From NCBI GenBank assembly GCA_023439545.1, contig JAEXNT010000081.1, forward strand, positions 85,506 through 149,505: a DNA stretch of 64,000 nucleotides. Direction: 5' to 3'. The first letter of the stretch is position 1. Each line of letters begins with the position of its first letter. This stretch comes from Bacillota bacterium (GTDB lineage: Bacteria > Bacillota > Clostridia > Acetivibrionales > DTU013). This document shows, piece after piece, positions 25,813-34,842 of this stretch. Both the position numbers and the translations under genes were made by a program. The notes under the pieces were generated by a model that worked only from the letters and a program-made list of their open reading frames with translations, was not told where the DNA came from and searched no databases.

Positions 25813-26119
25813 TTGCTGTCCCCCCGCGATTATTGCATATTTTACGGGCAATTGTACCAATGATAATTTCCGTCATAGATAAAAAGCCCTGATATACAAT
25901 ATGTATCAGGGCTTTGGTTTGCCAAAGCATATCGGGACTTTTTGCCCGGTAATATTGAATAAAATGGAATTCTGAGGTTTACCTTCGCTGCGGACGAATA
26001 AAAACCATGCTCTGTTTGTTATTTTCTTGACGAAGCGGGTATATTATTATAGAATCTATATATTAAGATATTTTGATTGATTGTAATAGCAGATTGTAAA
26101 TATTAGAGGAGGTCATCAT
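25813..26119. other. Divergent intergenic region (ABC operon / CoA-disulfide reductase fusion)
   Basis: 307 bases without a gene. It holds the hairpin at 25883-25915 and, for the plus-strand gene, a promoter TTGACG (26027-26032), 17 bases, TAGAAT (26050-26055), then an AGGAGGT ribosome site. No TPP, SAM or other riboswitch core that I know was recognised. No convincing minus-strand promoter was found. Confidence 0.55.
25883..25915 (-). terminator. Terminator-like hairpin in the leader of the ABC operon
   Basis: AAAGCCCTGATA and TATCAGGGCTTT form a perfect 12-bp stem with a 9-base loop; on the minus strand it is followed by TTTTTATC. It lies upstream of the ABC ATPase gene and not after any gene, so it may act as an attenuator. 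On the plus strand it would face the divergent gene, also with a T-rich flank (GGTTT). Confidence 0.6.
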
Positions 26120-28588
26120 ATGAGCAGGAAGGTTATCATAGTAGGCGGCGTCGCAGGCGGCGCGAGCGCGGCTGCAAGGCTCCGCAGGCTCGATGAGGAT
26201 GCGGAGATCATCCTTGTGGAAAAGGGCGGATACATCTCATTTGCCAATTGCGGCCTTCCCTACTATATCGGCGAGGTCATCAAGGACAAGGACAAACTTT
26301 TGGTTCAGACTCCGGAAAAGATGAAGGAACGCTTCAGGATAGACGTCCGGGTAAATAACGAGGTCGTAAGGATCGACCCCAGTAAAAAAGCAGTTGAAAT
26401 ACTGAATAAGTCGGACAACAGGACATATAAGGAAACCTACGACAAGCTGATCCTCTCGCCGGGCGCCGAGCCGATAAAGCCGAGGCTTGCCGGCATTGAG
26501 TCCTCCAGGATATTCACTCTGAGAAATATCCCTGATACCTACAGGATCAAGGATTTCGTCGATAAAAACAATCCTAGGAGAGCAGTTGTGGTAGGCGCCG
26601 GCTTTATAGGCCTCGAGGTTGCCGAAAACCTCCATATGCGAGGCGTCAAAGTAACCGTCGTGGAGCTTGCCGATCATGTGATCGGACCTTTGGATTATGA
26701 CATGGCCGCGCTGGTACACCAGCACATGAAGAGCAAGGAAGTCGAATTCTATCTTAAAGACGCAGTGGAAGCCTTCGAAGATGAGGATCCGGGCATCAAT
26801 GTCAAGCTAAGCAGCGGCAGGACCTTGAAGGCCGACATGGTGATATTGGGAATCGGTGTCAGGCCCGAAGCCGGGCTCGCTTCCGCAGCAGGCCTGAAGA
26901 TAGGCAGGACGGGCGGGATTTCTGTAAATGAATATATGCAGACCTCGGACCCGGATATATACGCAGTCGGAGACGCCGTCGAGGTAAAGGACTATATCAG
27001 CGGAAACGAAGCACTTATACCTCTCGCGGGTCCGGCAAACAAGCAGGGCAGGATCGCGGCAAACAACATTTGCGGCATGGACGAAAAATTCGAAGGAACA
27101 CAAGGGACCTCGATTGTAAAAATATTCGATATAACCGTAGCTATCACGGGGAACAACGAAAGATCGCTCATAAAGAACAATATTGCCTACGAAAAATCCT
27201 TTACGCATTCGGCTTCGCACGCGGGATATTACCCCGGCGCAATTCCTATGTCGATCAAGCTGTTGTTCACAAAAGCCGATGGAAAGCTTCTGGGCGCCCA
27301 GATAGTCGGTTATGAAGGCGTGGACAAAAGGATCGACGTACTTTCTACCGCAATGAGGGCAGGCATGACCGTGTATGACCTCGAGAAACTCGAACTGGCC
27401 TACGCCCCGCCTTATTCCTCCGCAAAGGATCCGGTCAATATAGCAGGCTACACGGCTGCAAACATATTGAAGGGAGATTGCCGCATATTCCACTGGGATG
27501 AGGTCGCAGCCATCGATATGTCCAAAGGCATGCTCATAGATGTAAGGTCGCGGGAGGAGTTCGAGCTTGGAACCATAAAAGGCGCCGTCAATATTCCTCT
27601 CGATGAAATCAGAGACAGACTCGATGAGATCCCACGCAGCAAGGACATTTATATATTCTGCCAGGTGGGGCTTAGAGGCTACCTTGCAAGCAGGATACTG
27701 ATGCAGAAGGGATACGCTGGCGTCAGGAACCTCAGCGGGGGCTACAAGACATACCAGCTCGCCATTCAGAAGCAGTCGAACGAAGACATATTCGAATATG
27801 ACAAGATACTGAAAAACGATGAAATAAAGCCTGTCGATACAGGCATCAATACAAAGGCGGCGGACGCAAGGGTGCAGCTTGACGCGTGCGGCCTCCAGTG
27901 CCCCGGCCCCATAATGAAGGTATATGATACTGTAAAGGCTATGAATTACAATGAGATACTCGAAGTGAAGGCGACCGATCCCGCCTTTGCCGAAGATATC
28001 AAGACCTGGTGCAAAAGTACGGGAAACAGGCTGATAGACGTCAGCTTCGAGAACAATGCATTTACGGCTGTAATAAAGAAGGAGATCAAACCTAATGAGT
28101 CTCCAATGGCAGTAAAAAAAAATGACAAATCCATGATAGTATTCAGTAATGATCTGGACAGGGCCATAGCATCCTTCATCATTGCAAACGGAGCGGCCGC
28201 CATGGGCAGGAAGGTGACGATGTTCTTCACCTTCTGGGGCCTCAACATACTGAGGAGGCCCGGCGGACCCGCCGTAAGGAAGGATTTGCTGTCGCGCATG
28301 TTCGGAATGATGATGCCGAAAGGCTCAGGAAAGCTTTCGCTTTCGAAGCTCAACATGGCGGGCGCGGGACCGAAGCTGATAAGATACCTGATGAACAAAA
28401 AGAACATCTCCTCACTGGAAGAATTGATGGATCAGGCGGTAAAAAACGGTGTGAACTTCGTTGCATGCAATATGTCCATGGATATAATGGGCATAAGAAA
28501 GGAAGAGCTGATCGACGGCGTTACGATCGGGGGCGTGGCCTCCTTCCTCGGCTCCGCGGAAGATTCCGATATGAGCCTGTTCATATGA
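26120..28588 (+). CDS. CoA-disulfide reductase-type flavoenzyme fused to rhodanese, TusA and DsrE domains
   Basis: 822 residues, strong AGAGGAGGT site. Residues 1-450 are a CoA-disulfide reductase/NADH oxidase-like flavoprotein: IIVGGVAGGASAAARLRR binds FAD and the single redox Cys44 is in FANCGLPYYIG. Residues about 458-555 are a rhodanese with active Cys514 (FCQVGLRGY), residues about 585-655 a TusA-like domain with CPGP (Cys594), and residues about 668-822 a DsrE/peroxiredoxin-like domain. The chain could pass persulfide sulfur from rhodanese to TusA to DsrE while the flavin domain reduces CoA-disulfide, CoA-persulfide or polysulfide with NAD(P)H. Such multidomain proteins are known in anaerobes. 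It is divergent from a NitT/TauT ABC operon. Confidence 0.9.
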   Translation: MSRKVIIVGGVAGGASAAARLRRLDEDAEIILVEKGGYISFANCGLPYYIGEVIKDKDKLLVQTPEKMKERFRIDVRVNNEVVRIDPSKKAVEILNKSDNRTYKETYDKLILSPGAEPIKPRLAGIESSRIFTLRNIPDTYRIKDFVDKNNPRRAVVVGAGFIGLEVAENLHMRGVKVTVVELADHVIGPLDYDMAALVHQHMKSKEVEFYLKDAVEAFEDEDPGINVKLSSGRTLKADMVILGIGVRPEAGLASAAGLKIGRTGGISVNEYMQTSDPDIYAVGDAVEVKDYISGNEALIPLAGPANKQGRIAANNICGMDEKFEGTQGTSIVKIFDITVAITGNNERSLIKNNIAYEKSFTHSASHAGYYPGAIPMSIKLLFTKADGKLLGAQIVGYEGVDKRIDVLSTAMRAGMTVYDLEKLELAYAPPYSSAKDPVNIAGYTAANILKGDCRIFHWDEVAAIDMSKGMLIDVRSREEFELGTIKGAVNIPLDEIRDRLDEIPRSKDIYIFCQVGLRGYLASRILMQKGYAGVRNLSGGYKTYQLAIQKQSNEDIFEYDKILKNDEIKPVDTGINTKAADARVQLDACGLQCPGPIMKVYDTVKAMNYNEILEVKATDPAFAEDIKTWCKSTGNRLIDVSFENNAFTAVIKKEIKPNESPMAVKKNDKSMIVFSNDLDRAIASFIIANGAAAMGRKVTMFFTFWGLNILRRPGGPAVRKDLLSRMFGMMMPKGSGKLSLSKLNMAGAGPKLIRYLMNKKNISSLEELMDQAVKNGVNFVACNMSMDIMGIRKEELIDGVTIGGVASFLGSAEDSDMSLFI

Positions 28589-28608
28589 GAGAAAAGGAAC
28601 AGAAAAAA

Positions 28609-28627
28609 GAAACAGAGGGACGGCTCC
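28609..28627 (+). repeat. Degenerate copy of GGGACGGTTC repeat
   Basis: GAAACAGAGGGACGGCTCC resembles the GAAACACAGGGACGGTTC element seen at 39589, 55410 and (inverted) 56069. It lies just after the flavoenzyme fusion gene. Confidence 0.5.
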
Positions 28628-28680
28628 GTAAATGCTTGAATATGCCATCATCGTGAAGTATTCTAGCTATATGGCATAAT

Positions 28681-29260
28681 ATGAGTTGGGAGATGATCCT
28701 CATCAGGGCATTTATAGGTATAGATTTTGGAAACGATTGCAAGGCATACATTCACGGGCTTCAACAAAGCCTTAGAAAATGCGCCGTCAGGGGAAGGTGG
28801 AAGCATAGCGATAACTTCCACCTGACGTTGAAATTTCTCGATGATATAGATGAAAAGCAGCAAAAGCAGATAGAAGCAGCGCTGAGCGATATCTGCTTTC
28901 ACAGGGATTCATTTTGCCTGGAGGTCTCCGAACTCGGTATTTTCAAGGGACGCGACAATATACGCGTACTGTGGCTCGGCCTGACCGGGGAACTAAAACC
29001 TCTGCAGTCGCTGGCCGGAGACATTGAAAAAGCTCTGGTCCCGGTCGGCTTCCCTGCTGAAAAGAGGCCGTATGTTCCTCATATCACGATCGGCCAGGAT
29101 ATCGTATTCGAGCGCCCCTTCGACCAGGTACGCGACTCCCGTCGGGCACATCGGTTTCGGCCCGATGAAAATAGAAAGGCTCACCTTATTCAAAAGTGAG
29201 CAGTTCCAGAACAAACGTGTGTATACGAAAATTTCAGAATTCGGTTTCAGAAATCAATGA
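28681..29260 (+). pseudogene. thpR: RNA 2',3'-cyclic phosphodiesterase (ThpR/LigT family), frameshifted
   Basis: The first frame (28681 on) encodes a 2H phosphoesterase: RAFIGIDF, first motif HLTLKFL (about 48-54) and second motif PHITIGQ (about 133-139), then loses family character after FERPFDQ. From about 29129 the next frame (+1) continues with VGHIGFGPMKIERL, LFKSEQF and KRVYTKISEF, the standard C-terminus, ending at 29260. One indel near 29120-29135 would join them. Both catalytic HxTx motifs precede the break, so a truncated product might fold partly. No ribosome site is visible before the ATGs at 28681 or 28693, which also suggests decay. A sequencing error is the alternative. Confidence 0.8.
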
Positions 29261-29275
29261 CCCGGCCAAAGCCCT

Positions 29276-29818
29276 TCAGCTCAGCTTATCAACGAGCTGA
29301 TCCAGCATGACGTCTTTGTACAAGCCTTTCCTGAAATCCTTCACAAGCTTTTCCCTGTTTTCGGGATCTGCGTCCTTCATATCGTCGTGCAAAACGTCTG
29401 GAAACTCGTTGAATACCAGTTTGGCGCCCTTTATATCACCGGCGTTGCTGCTCCAAACGCTGTCCTCCCCGAGTTCCACGATCAAAGGAATCCCATTGTC
29501 CCCGGAAAGCCTCTCCATCAGTCCTTCATTCCCTTCCCTGCTCACTATCCTGTACCCGATCGACGGGGATGACCTGCGAAGTTCCTCGAGCAGAGCCAGC
29601 GTGATCCTGCAGTCGTTGCAATATGTATCGCAGAACACGAGCAGCTTTTTATCGCTCTTAATGCTTTCAAGCTCTTCCTTTTCTTCCCCCGAAAGCTTCA
29701 TTTTTTCAAGATAATGAAGATGCTTTTGCCTTGTTTCCTCATCGGCCGAAGCCAGATATTCCTGGTAGCCTATACCGTTGTCATACAATTGGTTAAGATT
29801 CTCAATCAAATCAGCCAT
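29276..29818 (-). CDS. Thioredoxin-family protein
   Basis: 180 residues from ATG 29818 (GAGGTGGG upstream); ATG 29836 is less likely. After a helical N-terminal segment of about 55 residues, the fold begins with KLLVFCDTYCNDCRITL, holding an active-site-like CNDC and an extra preceding Cys, followed by the cis-Pro strand GIPLIVEL. The family of YtpP/thioredoxin-like proteins with this layout reduces disulfides or cysteine-modified small thiols in the cytoplasm. It is convergent with the broken thpR gene, 15 bases from its end. Confidence 0.82.
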   Translation of the reverse strand: MADLIENLNQLYDNGIGYQEYLASADEETRQKHLHYLEKMKLSGEEKEELESIKSDKKLLVFCDTYCNDCRITLALLEELRRSSPSIGYRIVSREGNEGLMERLSGDNGIPLIVELGEDSVWSSNAGDIKGAKLVFNEFPDVLHDDMKDADPENREKLVKDFRKGLYKDVMLDQLVDKLS

Positions 29819-30051
29819 TTTCCCACCTCGCAGCATTCGTTAATCATATTGAAAGTGTAACGCAATCCGTTAAAGTATTATTGATATCGTAGGCATCTAT
29901 CACCATTTTATTATCGCTAACTGTTACTGCAATATACATCAATACAGACTGTTCTGCCTTCGCAAACAAATCACACCGGGATATGTCCTGTCCGAGTCTG
30001 CCATATCGCCAATATGCACCGGGAAGCTTGCGTCGGGAAAGCTGCCGACAT

Positions 30052-30414
30052 TCATTCTATCCTGCCATGCTCCGGTATGATCGACCTTGTCATGAACTTG
30101 TGGAACAGCCATTCTCCCACTCCCAGTCCCAGCGAAGCAATAAGCGCCGTAAAGAATGGTATTACCGCCCCGGTTAAGACCAGATTGAACATCAGCAGCG
30201 TTACAAACGAAAGGCAGACGTTGGCAACAGTCGCGATAGTATTGTCCGATCTCGGAAGTATGGCTAGATCACCTATAAAATAGGACAGCACGGTAACAGT
30301 AATAGATATCGTAAATATATTGCCGTAATTCATATTTGTTAATGCAAGCAGGAATATCTCCAGTATAACGGATACCATTACAAATTTTAGCAGAAGTGCT
30401 CCAACATGTTTCAT
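30052..30414 (-). CDS. DUF2512 (YndM-like) membrane protein
   Basis: 120 residues with four hydrophobic segments (about 5-25, 32-52, 60-85, 88-105). LSYFIGDLAILPRSDN and LGVGEWLFHKFM are characteristic of DUF2512/YndM, a small membrane family of Firmicutes of unknown role, often expressed at sporulation. A perfect-arm inverted repeat (30441-30460) lies 27 bases upstream. The 233 bases between its stop and the thioredoxin start hold no gene that I can see. Confidence 0.8.
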   Translation of the reverse strand: MKHVGALLLKFVMVSVILEIFLLALTNMNYGNIFTISITVTVLSYFIGDLAILPRSDNTIATVANVCLSFVTLLMFNLVLTGAVIPFFTALIASLGLGVGEWLFHKFMTRSIIPEHGRIE

Positions 30415-30440
30415 ATGTCCATCTCCTATCCGGCTTCGTT

Positions 30441-30460
30441 AGTGTAAATCCGTTTACACT
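30441..30460. promoter_or_regulatory. Inverted repeat, probable operator
   Basis: AGTGTAAA-TCCG-TTTACACT has perfect 8-bp arms, just upstream of the DUF2512 gene and after the ABC permease gene. No T-run follows, so an operator is more likely than a terminator. Confidence 0.5.
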
Positions 30461-30518
30461 GTTGATGAACATATGTTTTCCAAAAATCGAACCGGATATG
30501 TCCCGCCAAGGAGCCCGA

Positions 30519-32192
30519 TCATAGAGCCCCCATTTTGATATCGTTCCACGTTGTTCTGAAGGCCGATCTCCATAGAATTACGGTCAGAAGTACAGAAACA
30601 GCAAGAGCGGCAGTTACGCCGTAGCTGAATCCCCCGGCAATGAGATGAACGGCTGCAAACAGTCCGCATATCGCAAACGATATAAACATTACAGCAACGC
30701 TGCTTTTATCCTGCGAATACTGGAAGTCCCTATAAAACGGCAATTCCTTCTTTGAGAAAATGAACATGAACAGCAGCAGCACAAGCAGGTTGAAGAACAT
30801 CAGCAGAATATCGGGGATTATTCTCGGTCCGAAGATAATTATAAATATAATACTGACCGTTGCGAAAAACGGGATGATATATTTTATGAAAAATGCTTTC
30901 ATCGCACCCTTCAGGAGCGGCGCAGGCGACCTCAGCGGCAGCACCCTGTATATCCAGGCTCCCCTGTACTGCTCGGAACAGTTAATCCATTGCAGCGAGG
31001 TCGAAAGCATGGCTATTGTAAAATAGATGTACAGATAGGATTTGGATTGAGTGACCGCCGCAAAAAACTCCGAGCCGGAACTCCCGCGCCTGTAGAAATT
31101 GACCAGGAATACAAGCGGCAGCACTACTGCCATAGCGAGGCTCGGCATGATCCTCAGCTTCAGCTTTCTTTCATTTGCCAGCATATTGGCCGTAAACCTG
31201 TAAAAAGCTCTCTCCGTTTTTTCAGAACAGATCAGCTTTGAAATGAACGCCTGCCTTCTCTCCTTCCGGTCGGCGGCCTTGTTCGCCCTTTCCCCGTAGT
31301 TGTTCAGCTTCTGCAGATTCTTTTCGAAACGCGGCAGAACGACCTTTATATAGAACAGGAAAGCAACAACTGGGATAACGACGGCAATTATGCTCATCGC
31401 AATAAAATCAGCCGTCGGGTTGGTTCTCACAAACAGTTCGAAGGGCGCTGCAAACCATGCGGAGGGCAGCAGATAGTTCCACCATTTCACAACGTATGTG
31501 ATCTTGTAGTCCACCAATTCGAATATACGTCCCATCAACTGGTATGCGATGACCATGAAAACGGAAAGGACTATCTGGAAATAATTAATGAAATCCTTCA
31601 GCTTTTCACCGTCAAAAAAGCTCAATATCGCAGAATATAAAATAGCCGTGATAAAAATAACAAAGCCGCAAACCAGGAAAAGTTCAATGATATAGGCGAT
31701 CAAAAAGGGGATGCCGTAAATGAATGCACCCGCGATCAGCGGCGGACCGGCGATGGCAAGCGTGATGCCCGACAGGTATATTAATATGTGGATCAGCTTT
31801 GCTGCATTCACAGTCTGCGGCTTTACCGGTCTCGGCAGCAGTATGTTCTTGTCCCTTATATCGAGCAGTACACTCGAAAAATCCGAGATCATGGTCGTCA
31901 TCAGCAGGAACAGCAGCATGCCGAAGACAATGTTCATTTTGTAGTACAGCGGGAAGTTGAAAAGCATTATCAACGCTATAAACACACCCATAAAGGCGTA
32001 CATGAACAGCGACATCCTGTACATGTTCCTTCCCTCGGTGTTTTTACCGTTTGCCATTATGGTGGGGACCCTTCTCTCATCCATGATAAGCTTGATCTGC
32101 AGGATCTTCCTCATCACGGCGTAGTCGACGCCCGATTTTTCAAACAAAATCTTTATCCTGTCCAAAAGCTTCAAAACCGCAAATTCTTTCAA
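30519..32192 (-). CDS. ABC-2-like exporter permease
   Basis: 557 residues with about 12 hydrophobic segments and a charged loop near the middle (KLNNYGERANKAADRKERR). The gene starts two bases after the stop of the ATPase gene, so the pair is translationally coupled. DIRDKNILLPRPVKPQTVNAAKLI between early membrane segments resembles the coupling loop of large ABC-2 permeases of Firmicutes. It would form a two-gene exporter with the ATPase; the substrate is unknown. The long hydrophobic protein lacks a solute-binding partner, which supports export. Confidence 0.85.
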   Translation of the reverse strand: MKEFAVLKLLDRIKILFEKSGVDYAVMRKILQIKLIMDERRVPTIMANGKNTEGRNMYRMSLFMYAFMGVFIALIMLFNFPLYYKMNIVFGMLLFLLMTTMISDFSSVLLDIRDKNILLPRPVKPQTVNAAKLIHILIYLSGITLAIAGPPLIAGAFIYGIPFLIAYIIELFLVCGFVIFITAILYSAILSFFDGEKLKDFINYFQIVLSVFMVIAYQLMGRIFELVDYKITYVVKWWNYLLPSAWFAAPFELFVRTNPTADFIAMSIIAVVIPVVAFLFYIKVVLPRFEKNLQKLNNYGERANKAADRKERRQAFISKLICSEKTERAFYRFTANMLANERKLKLRIMPSLAMAVVLPLVFLVNFYRRGSSGSEFFAAVTQSKSYLYIYFTIAMLSTSLQWINCSEQYRGAWIYRVLPLRSPAPLLKGAMKAFFIKYIIPFFATVSIIFIIIFGPRIIPDILLMFFNLLVLLLFMFIFSKKELPFYRDFQYSQDKSSVAVMFISFAICGLFAAVHLIAGGFSYGVTAALAVSVLLTVILWRSAFRTTWNDIKMGAL

Positions 32193-32194
32193 GC

Positions 32195-32983
32195 CTATCC
32201 CTCTTTCACCGTAGTGATAAATTCTTCGGCAATCGCGCCATGTTTGTCAAAGCCGGTCATTTGGTTGAATATTTCTTCAAGAGAGCCCTCGCTGCATTTT
32301 TGTTTTAGCTCCTCAAACGTGCCGTCCGCTATTATCTGCCCGTTATTTATCAGAATTATCCTGCTGCTTATCTTCTCAACGACATCCATGATATGAGATG
32401 AATAAAATATAGTTTTGCCTTCAGCGGCAAGCATCGTCATGACTTCCTTGAATACCATGACACTGTTTGCGTCAAGTCCGCTCAGCGGTTCATCGAAAAA
32501 CAATATGTCCGGATTGTGCAAAAGGCTGGCTATGATCAGCAGTTTCTGCCTCATCCCCTTTGAATACGAGGATATCCTCGACTGGTAGACCTCTTCAATA
32601 TCGAACAGCTTCATAAGCTTTCCAGCCTTACGGTCGACAGTATCCGAGTCCAGGCCGTACAATTCACCGATGAACGTCAGATACTCTTGCGCGGTGAGGC
32701 TGTCATAGACCTCGGCCGTTTCGGGAACGTAGCCGATCCTTCTCTTATACTCGATACTGCCGTTTGAAATATCCTCTCCGAATACCCTGACAGACCCCGT
32801 AAAACCTTCGACGATGCCGAGCATTATCTTGACGGTAGTGCTCTTACCCGCTCCGTTCGGTCCTATATAGCCTATGATCTGGCCCTTGTAAATATCCAGA
32901 TTGATGCCCTTCAGGACTTCCTTGTCCCCGTAGCTCATCCTGAGTTCCTTGATGGCGACAACAGGTTCAGCAGTGTTTTGCAT
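32195..32983 (-). CDS. ABC-2-type transporter ATP-binding protein
   Basis: 262 residues of the CcmA/NatA class. Walker A is GPNGAGKSTTVK, the Q-loop GYVPETAEVY, the signature YSKGMRQKL (in place of LSGGQ, common in this class), Walker B ILFFDEPLSGLD and H-loop YSSHIMDVV. It pairs with the permease two bases downstream. It probably exports a lipid, peptide or drug. Confidence 0.93.
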   Translation of the reverse strand: MQNTAEPVVAIKELRMSYGDKEVLKGINLDIYKGQIIGYIGPNGAGKSTTVKIMLGIVEGFTGSVRVFGEDISNGSIEYKRRIGYVPETAEVYDSLTAQEYLTFIGELYGLDSDTVDRKAGKLMKLFDIEEVYQSRISSYSKGMRQKLLIIASLLHNPDILFFDEPLSGLDANSVMVFKEVMTMLAAEGKTIFYSSHIMDVVEKISSRIILINNGQIIADGTFEELKQKCSEGSLEEIFNQMTGFDKHGAIAEEFITTVKEG

Positions 32984-33069
32984 TCTTTTTACCCCGTTTC
33001 ATACATTTTCTTACATTCCAGATATTATATCATAGATACGTGGCAAAACTGCAAAAAGTTTGAACAAAT

Positions 33070-33097
33070 ATAAAAGCCGCAGCTTTGCAGCTGCGGC
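33070..33097 (-). terminator. Terminator after the DUF2569 gene
   Basis: GCCGCAGC (33076-33083) pairs with GCTGCGGC (33090-33097); on the minus strand the stem is followed by TTTTATATTTG. It lies directly after the DUF2569 stop codon. Confidence 0.78.
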
Positions 33098-33113
33098 CGC
33101 GGATATCATTCGT

Positions 33114-33758
33114 CTATTTGACGAATGTGGATTTGACCCTGACTGAATTGCAGAAATACGGGATCCATATCACTCCCGATATAACCGACCTCACAAGCTC
33201 GGTATATGAACCTGCGCCGCTTTGCGCCGCAATAAAAGGAATAAAGCTGCACATAATTTCATCTGCCACGAGCATCGCAATATTCGCTGCAAAGTAGATT
33301 ATAATAAGCCTCGGCAGCGTTTTCTTCCTTCTGAAGAAATAGACGAGTAGCACAATGGCAAAAACAGCAAAGAAAGCGTTCGAGAATACTTCAAACAATA
33401 GCAGCGGGAGCCACAAAGGATGGTAGAACTCGGTTCCGGGAGTGGTAAGCAGTTGAATTGTGCCATCTGTGAAGATAGGTAGCAAATCGTTGAAAATAAA
33501 AAATGAAACCCGCACCGGCGTACCAAGCAAACCGAGCATGACAAGGATCAGCCAGCCGCCTATACCGCTGTATCTTGGATCGATCTGCCTTTCCGCCTGT
33601 CTTCTTTCCCTGACGGTTTCATCGGTGTCGGAATATGTCTGCTCCGACAGCCGGTATTCCGGCTCAGCAATTTCGTAGGCGACTGGATCCTCTTGGATTA
33701 TCGTTTGGGTTACCGTTTCGTTTTCTTCCGCGACTGTTCCGTTGACGTCTGGATCCAT
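33114..33758 (-). CDS. DUF2569-family membrane protein
   Basis: 214 residues from ATG 33758, eight bases after GGAGGG. An acidic, probably disordered N-terminus (about 1-65) precedes a four-helix DUF2569 domain beginning YSGIGGWLILVMLGLLG. Other segments lie at about 110-130, 145-165 and 185-200. The family is of unknown function and is typical of Firmicutes and Bacteroidota. It is a single gene with its own terminator. Confidence 0.8.
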   Translation of the reverse strand: MDPDVNGTVAEENETVTQTIIQEDPVAYEIAEPEYRLSEQTYSDTDETVRERRQAERQIDPRYSGIGGWLILVMLGLLGTPVRVSFFIFNDLLPIFTDGTIQLLTTPGTEFYHPLWLPLLLFEVFSNAFFAVFAIVLLVYFFRRKKTLPRLIIIYFAANIAMLVADEIMCSFIPFIAAQSGAGSYTELVRSVISGVIWIPYFCNSVRVKSTFVK

Positions 33759-33873
33759 CGTGTGTGCCCTCCGCAAAATTATTTATTGTACGACAGCCAA
33801 AAACCGTAAGGCAATGTACAATATATCAACATTATACCAAATTTTACATAATAACAGAATAATTTGAATACGG

Positions 33874-33930
33874 GCAAAAAAATACCGGATCCTTGAGAAG
33901 CCAATCAACGGCTTGTGCGGGATCCGGTAT
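33874..33930 (-). terminator. Terminator of the SIS/PIG-L operon
   Basis: ATACCGGATCC (33882-33892) pairs with GGATCCGGTAT (33920-33930), with an inner AAGCC/GGCTT stem; on the minus strand the stem is followed by TTTTTTTGC. It lies about 45 bases after the PIG-L stop codon. Confidence 0.85.
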
Positions 33931-33973
33931 AATAGAATTATGCCTATTCTTTTTTTGATTCCTGTGAAACTCT

Positions 33974-34822
33974 CTATTTCATCCTCGATAATCTGTCCCG
34001 GACGTCGGCATTGAACCTGTCGATATATCCCGTAACGTAGCCTTCGATCTCGAGGTTTTTATCCCGTATCAGAGGCGTCAGATCCATAGCATACGACAGT
34101 GCGTCCGCTCCGTCGGTCCCGTGAGACTCGAAGTAAGTGGCGTTCTGTGTCCGCCTGCCATAGGTGGCAAGGTCATAACGCTTGCCGCCGCAAATCTGGG
34201 AGTCGAATACCCCGACCAGAGCCGCCGCTATATTGGGGTGTCCGGAAACATCGAACGCCACCTTTTCGTCATCCATCACCCAGTCGAGGTTTCTCCAGAC
34301 TTCGCAGCCGTAGACCTTTTCGGGAAGCGCCTCTTCGGGGAGCATTCGCAGTGCCCCTATTACCTTTAACGCGGCGCCAACGTGAGTATCATGCTTGTCG
34401 GCAAGGTTGTGCGTGTATATCACTCTGGGTTTCGCCGCCAGCACCAGTTCCATTATTTCTCCCGAAACATCCGTATTGCCGGGGTTCTTGACATCGGCGC
34501 TGGAGTAGTCCAGCATAGCGAGCGCGGAATACTCTCCGACGAAAGCCGCCTTTTTCTGTTCCAGCTTTCTGATCTCCTGCATCCTTTCGTCGGTAAAATC
34601 GGCATACAACCCATTCCTCGGGCTTCCCGCCCCATTCGTGACGACCGCCGCCATAAACCACAGGTCTTCTCTTCCGAAGCACCGGCTGATACCGTCATAA
34701 GCCATGATTTCGATGTCGTCCTGGTGTGCCGAGATCGCCATATGTGTCGTTCTTTTGACCGCGGCCTCGATATTCATATTATCCGGGACATATATCTCCG
34801 AACCTGCATTTTTAAGTTTCAT
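33974..34822 (-). CDS. PIG-L family (LmbE-like) N-acetylglucosamine deacetylase
   Basis: 282 residues from ATG 34822, which has TTGGAGG upstream; the reading frame continues to 34996 inside the SIS gene but without a site. The metal motif is AISAHQDD (His33, Asp35, Asp36; AHPDD in most relatives), and HDTHVGAAL supplies the second His pair. PIG-L enzymes are zinc deacetylases of GlcNAc, diacetylchitobiose, GlcNAc-inositol or GlcNAc-phosphate. It begins 20 bases after the SIS gene stop in the same operon, next to a GntR regulator and the chitobiose phosphorylase, so a GlcNAc or GlcNAc-phosphate substrate is a good inference. Confidence 0.85.
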   Translation of the reverse strand: MKLKNAGSEIYVPDNMNIEAAVKRTTHMAISAHQDDIEIMAYDGISRCFGREDLWFMAAVVTNGAGSPRNGLYADFTDERMQEIRKLEQKKAAFVGEYSALAMLDYSSADVKNPGNTDVSGEIMELVLAAKPRVIYTHNLADKHDTHVGAALKVIGALRMLPEEALPEKVYGCEVWRNLDWVMDDEKVAFDVSGHPNIAAALVGVFDSQICGGKRYDLATYGRRTQNATYFESHGTDGADALSYAMDLTPLIRDKNLEIEGYVTGYIDRFNADVRDRLSRMK

Positions 34823-34842
34823 AATAAAGCCTCCAAGCCGAA

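Noticed and set aside
25813..26119. Riboswitch in the ABC transporter leader
   Set aside because: No TPP, SAM or cobalamin core sequence found; only a hairpin is supported.
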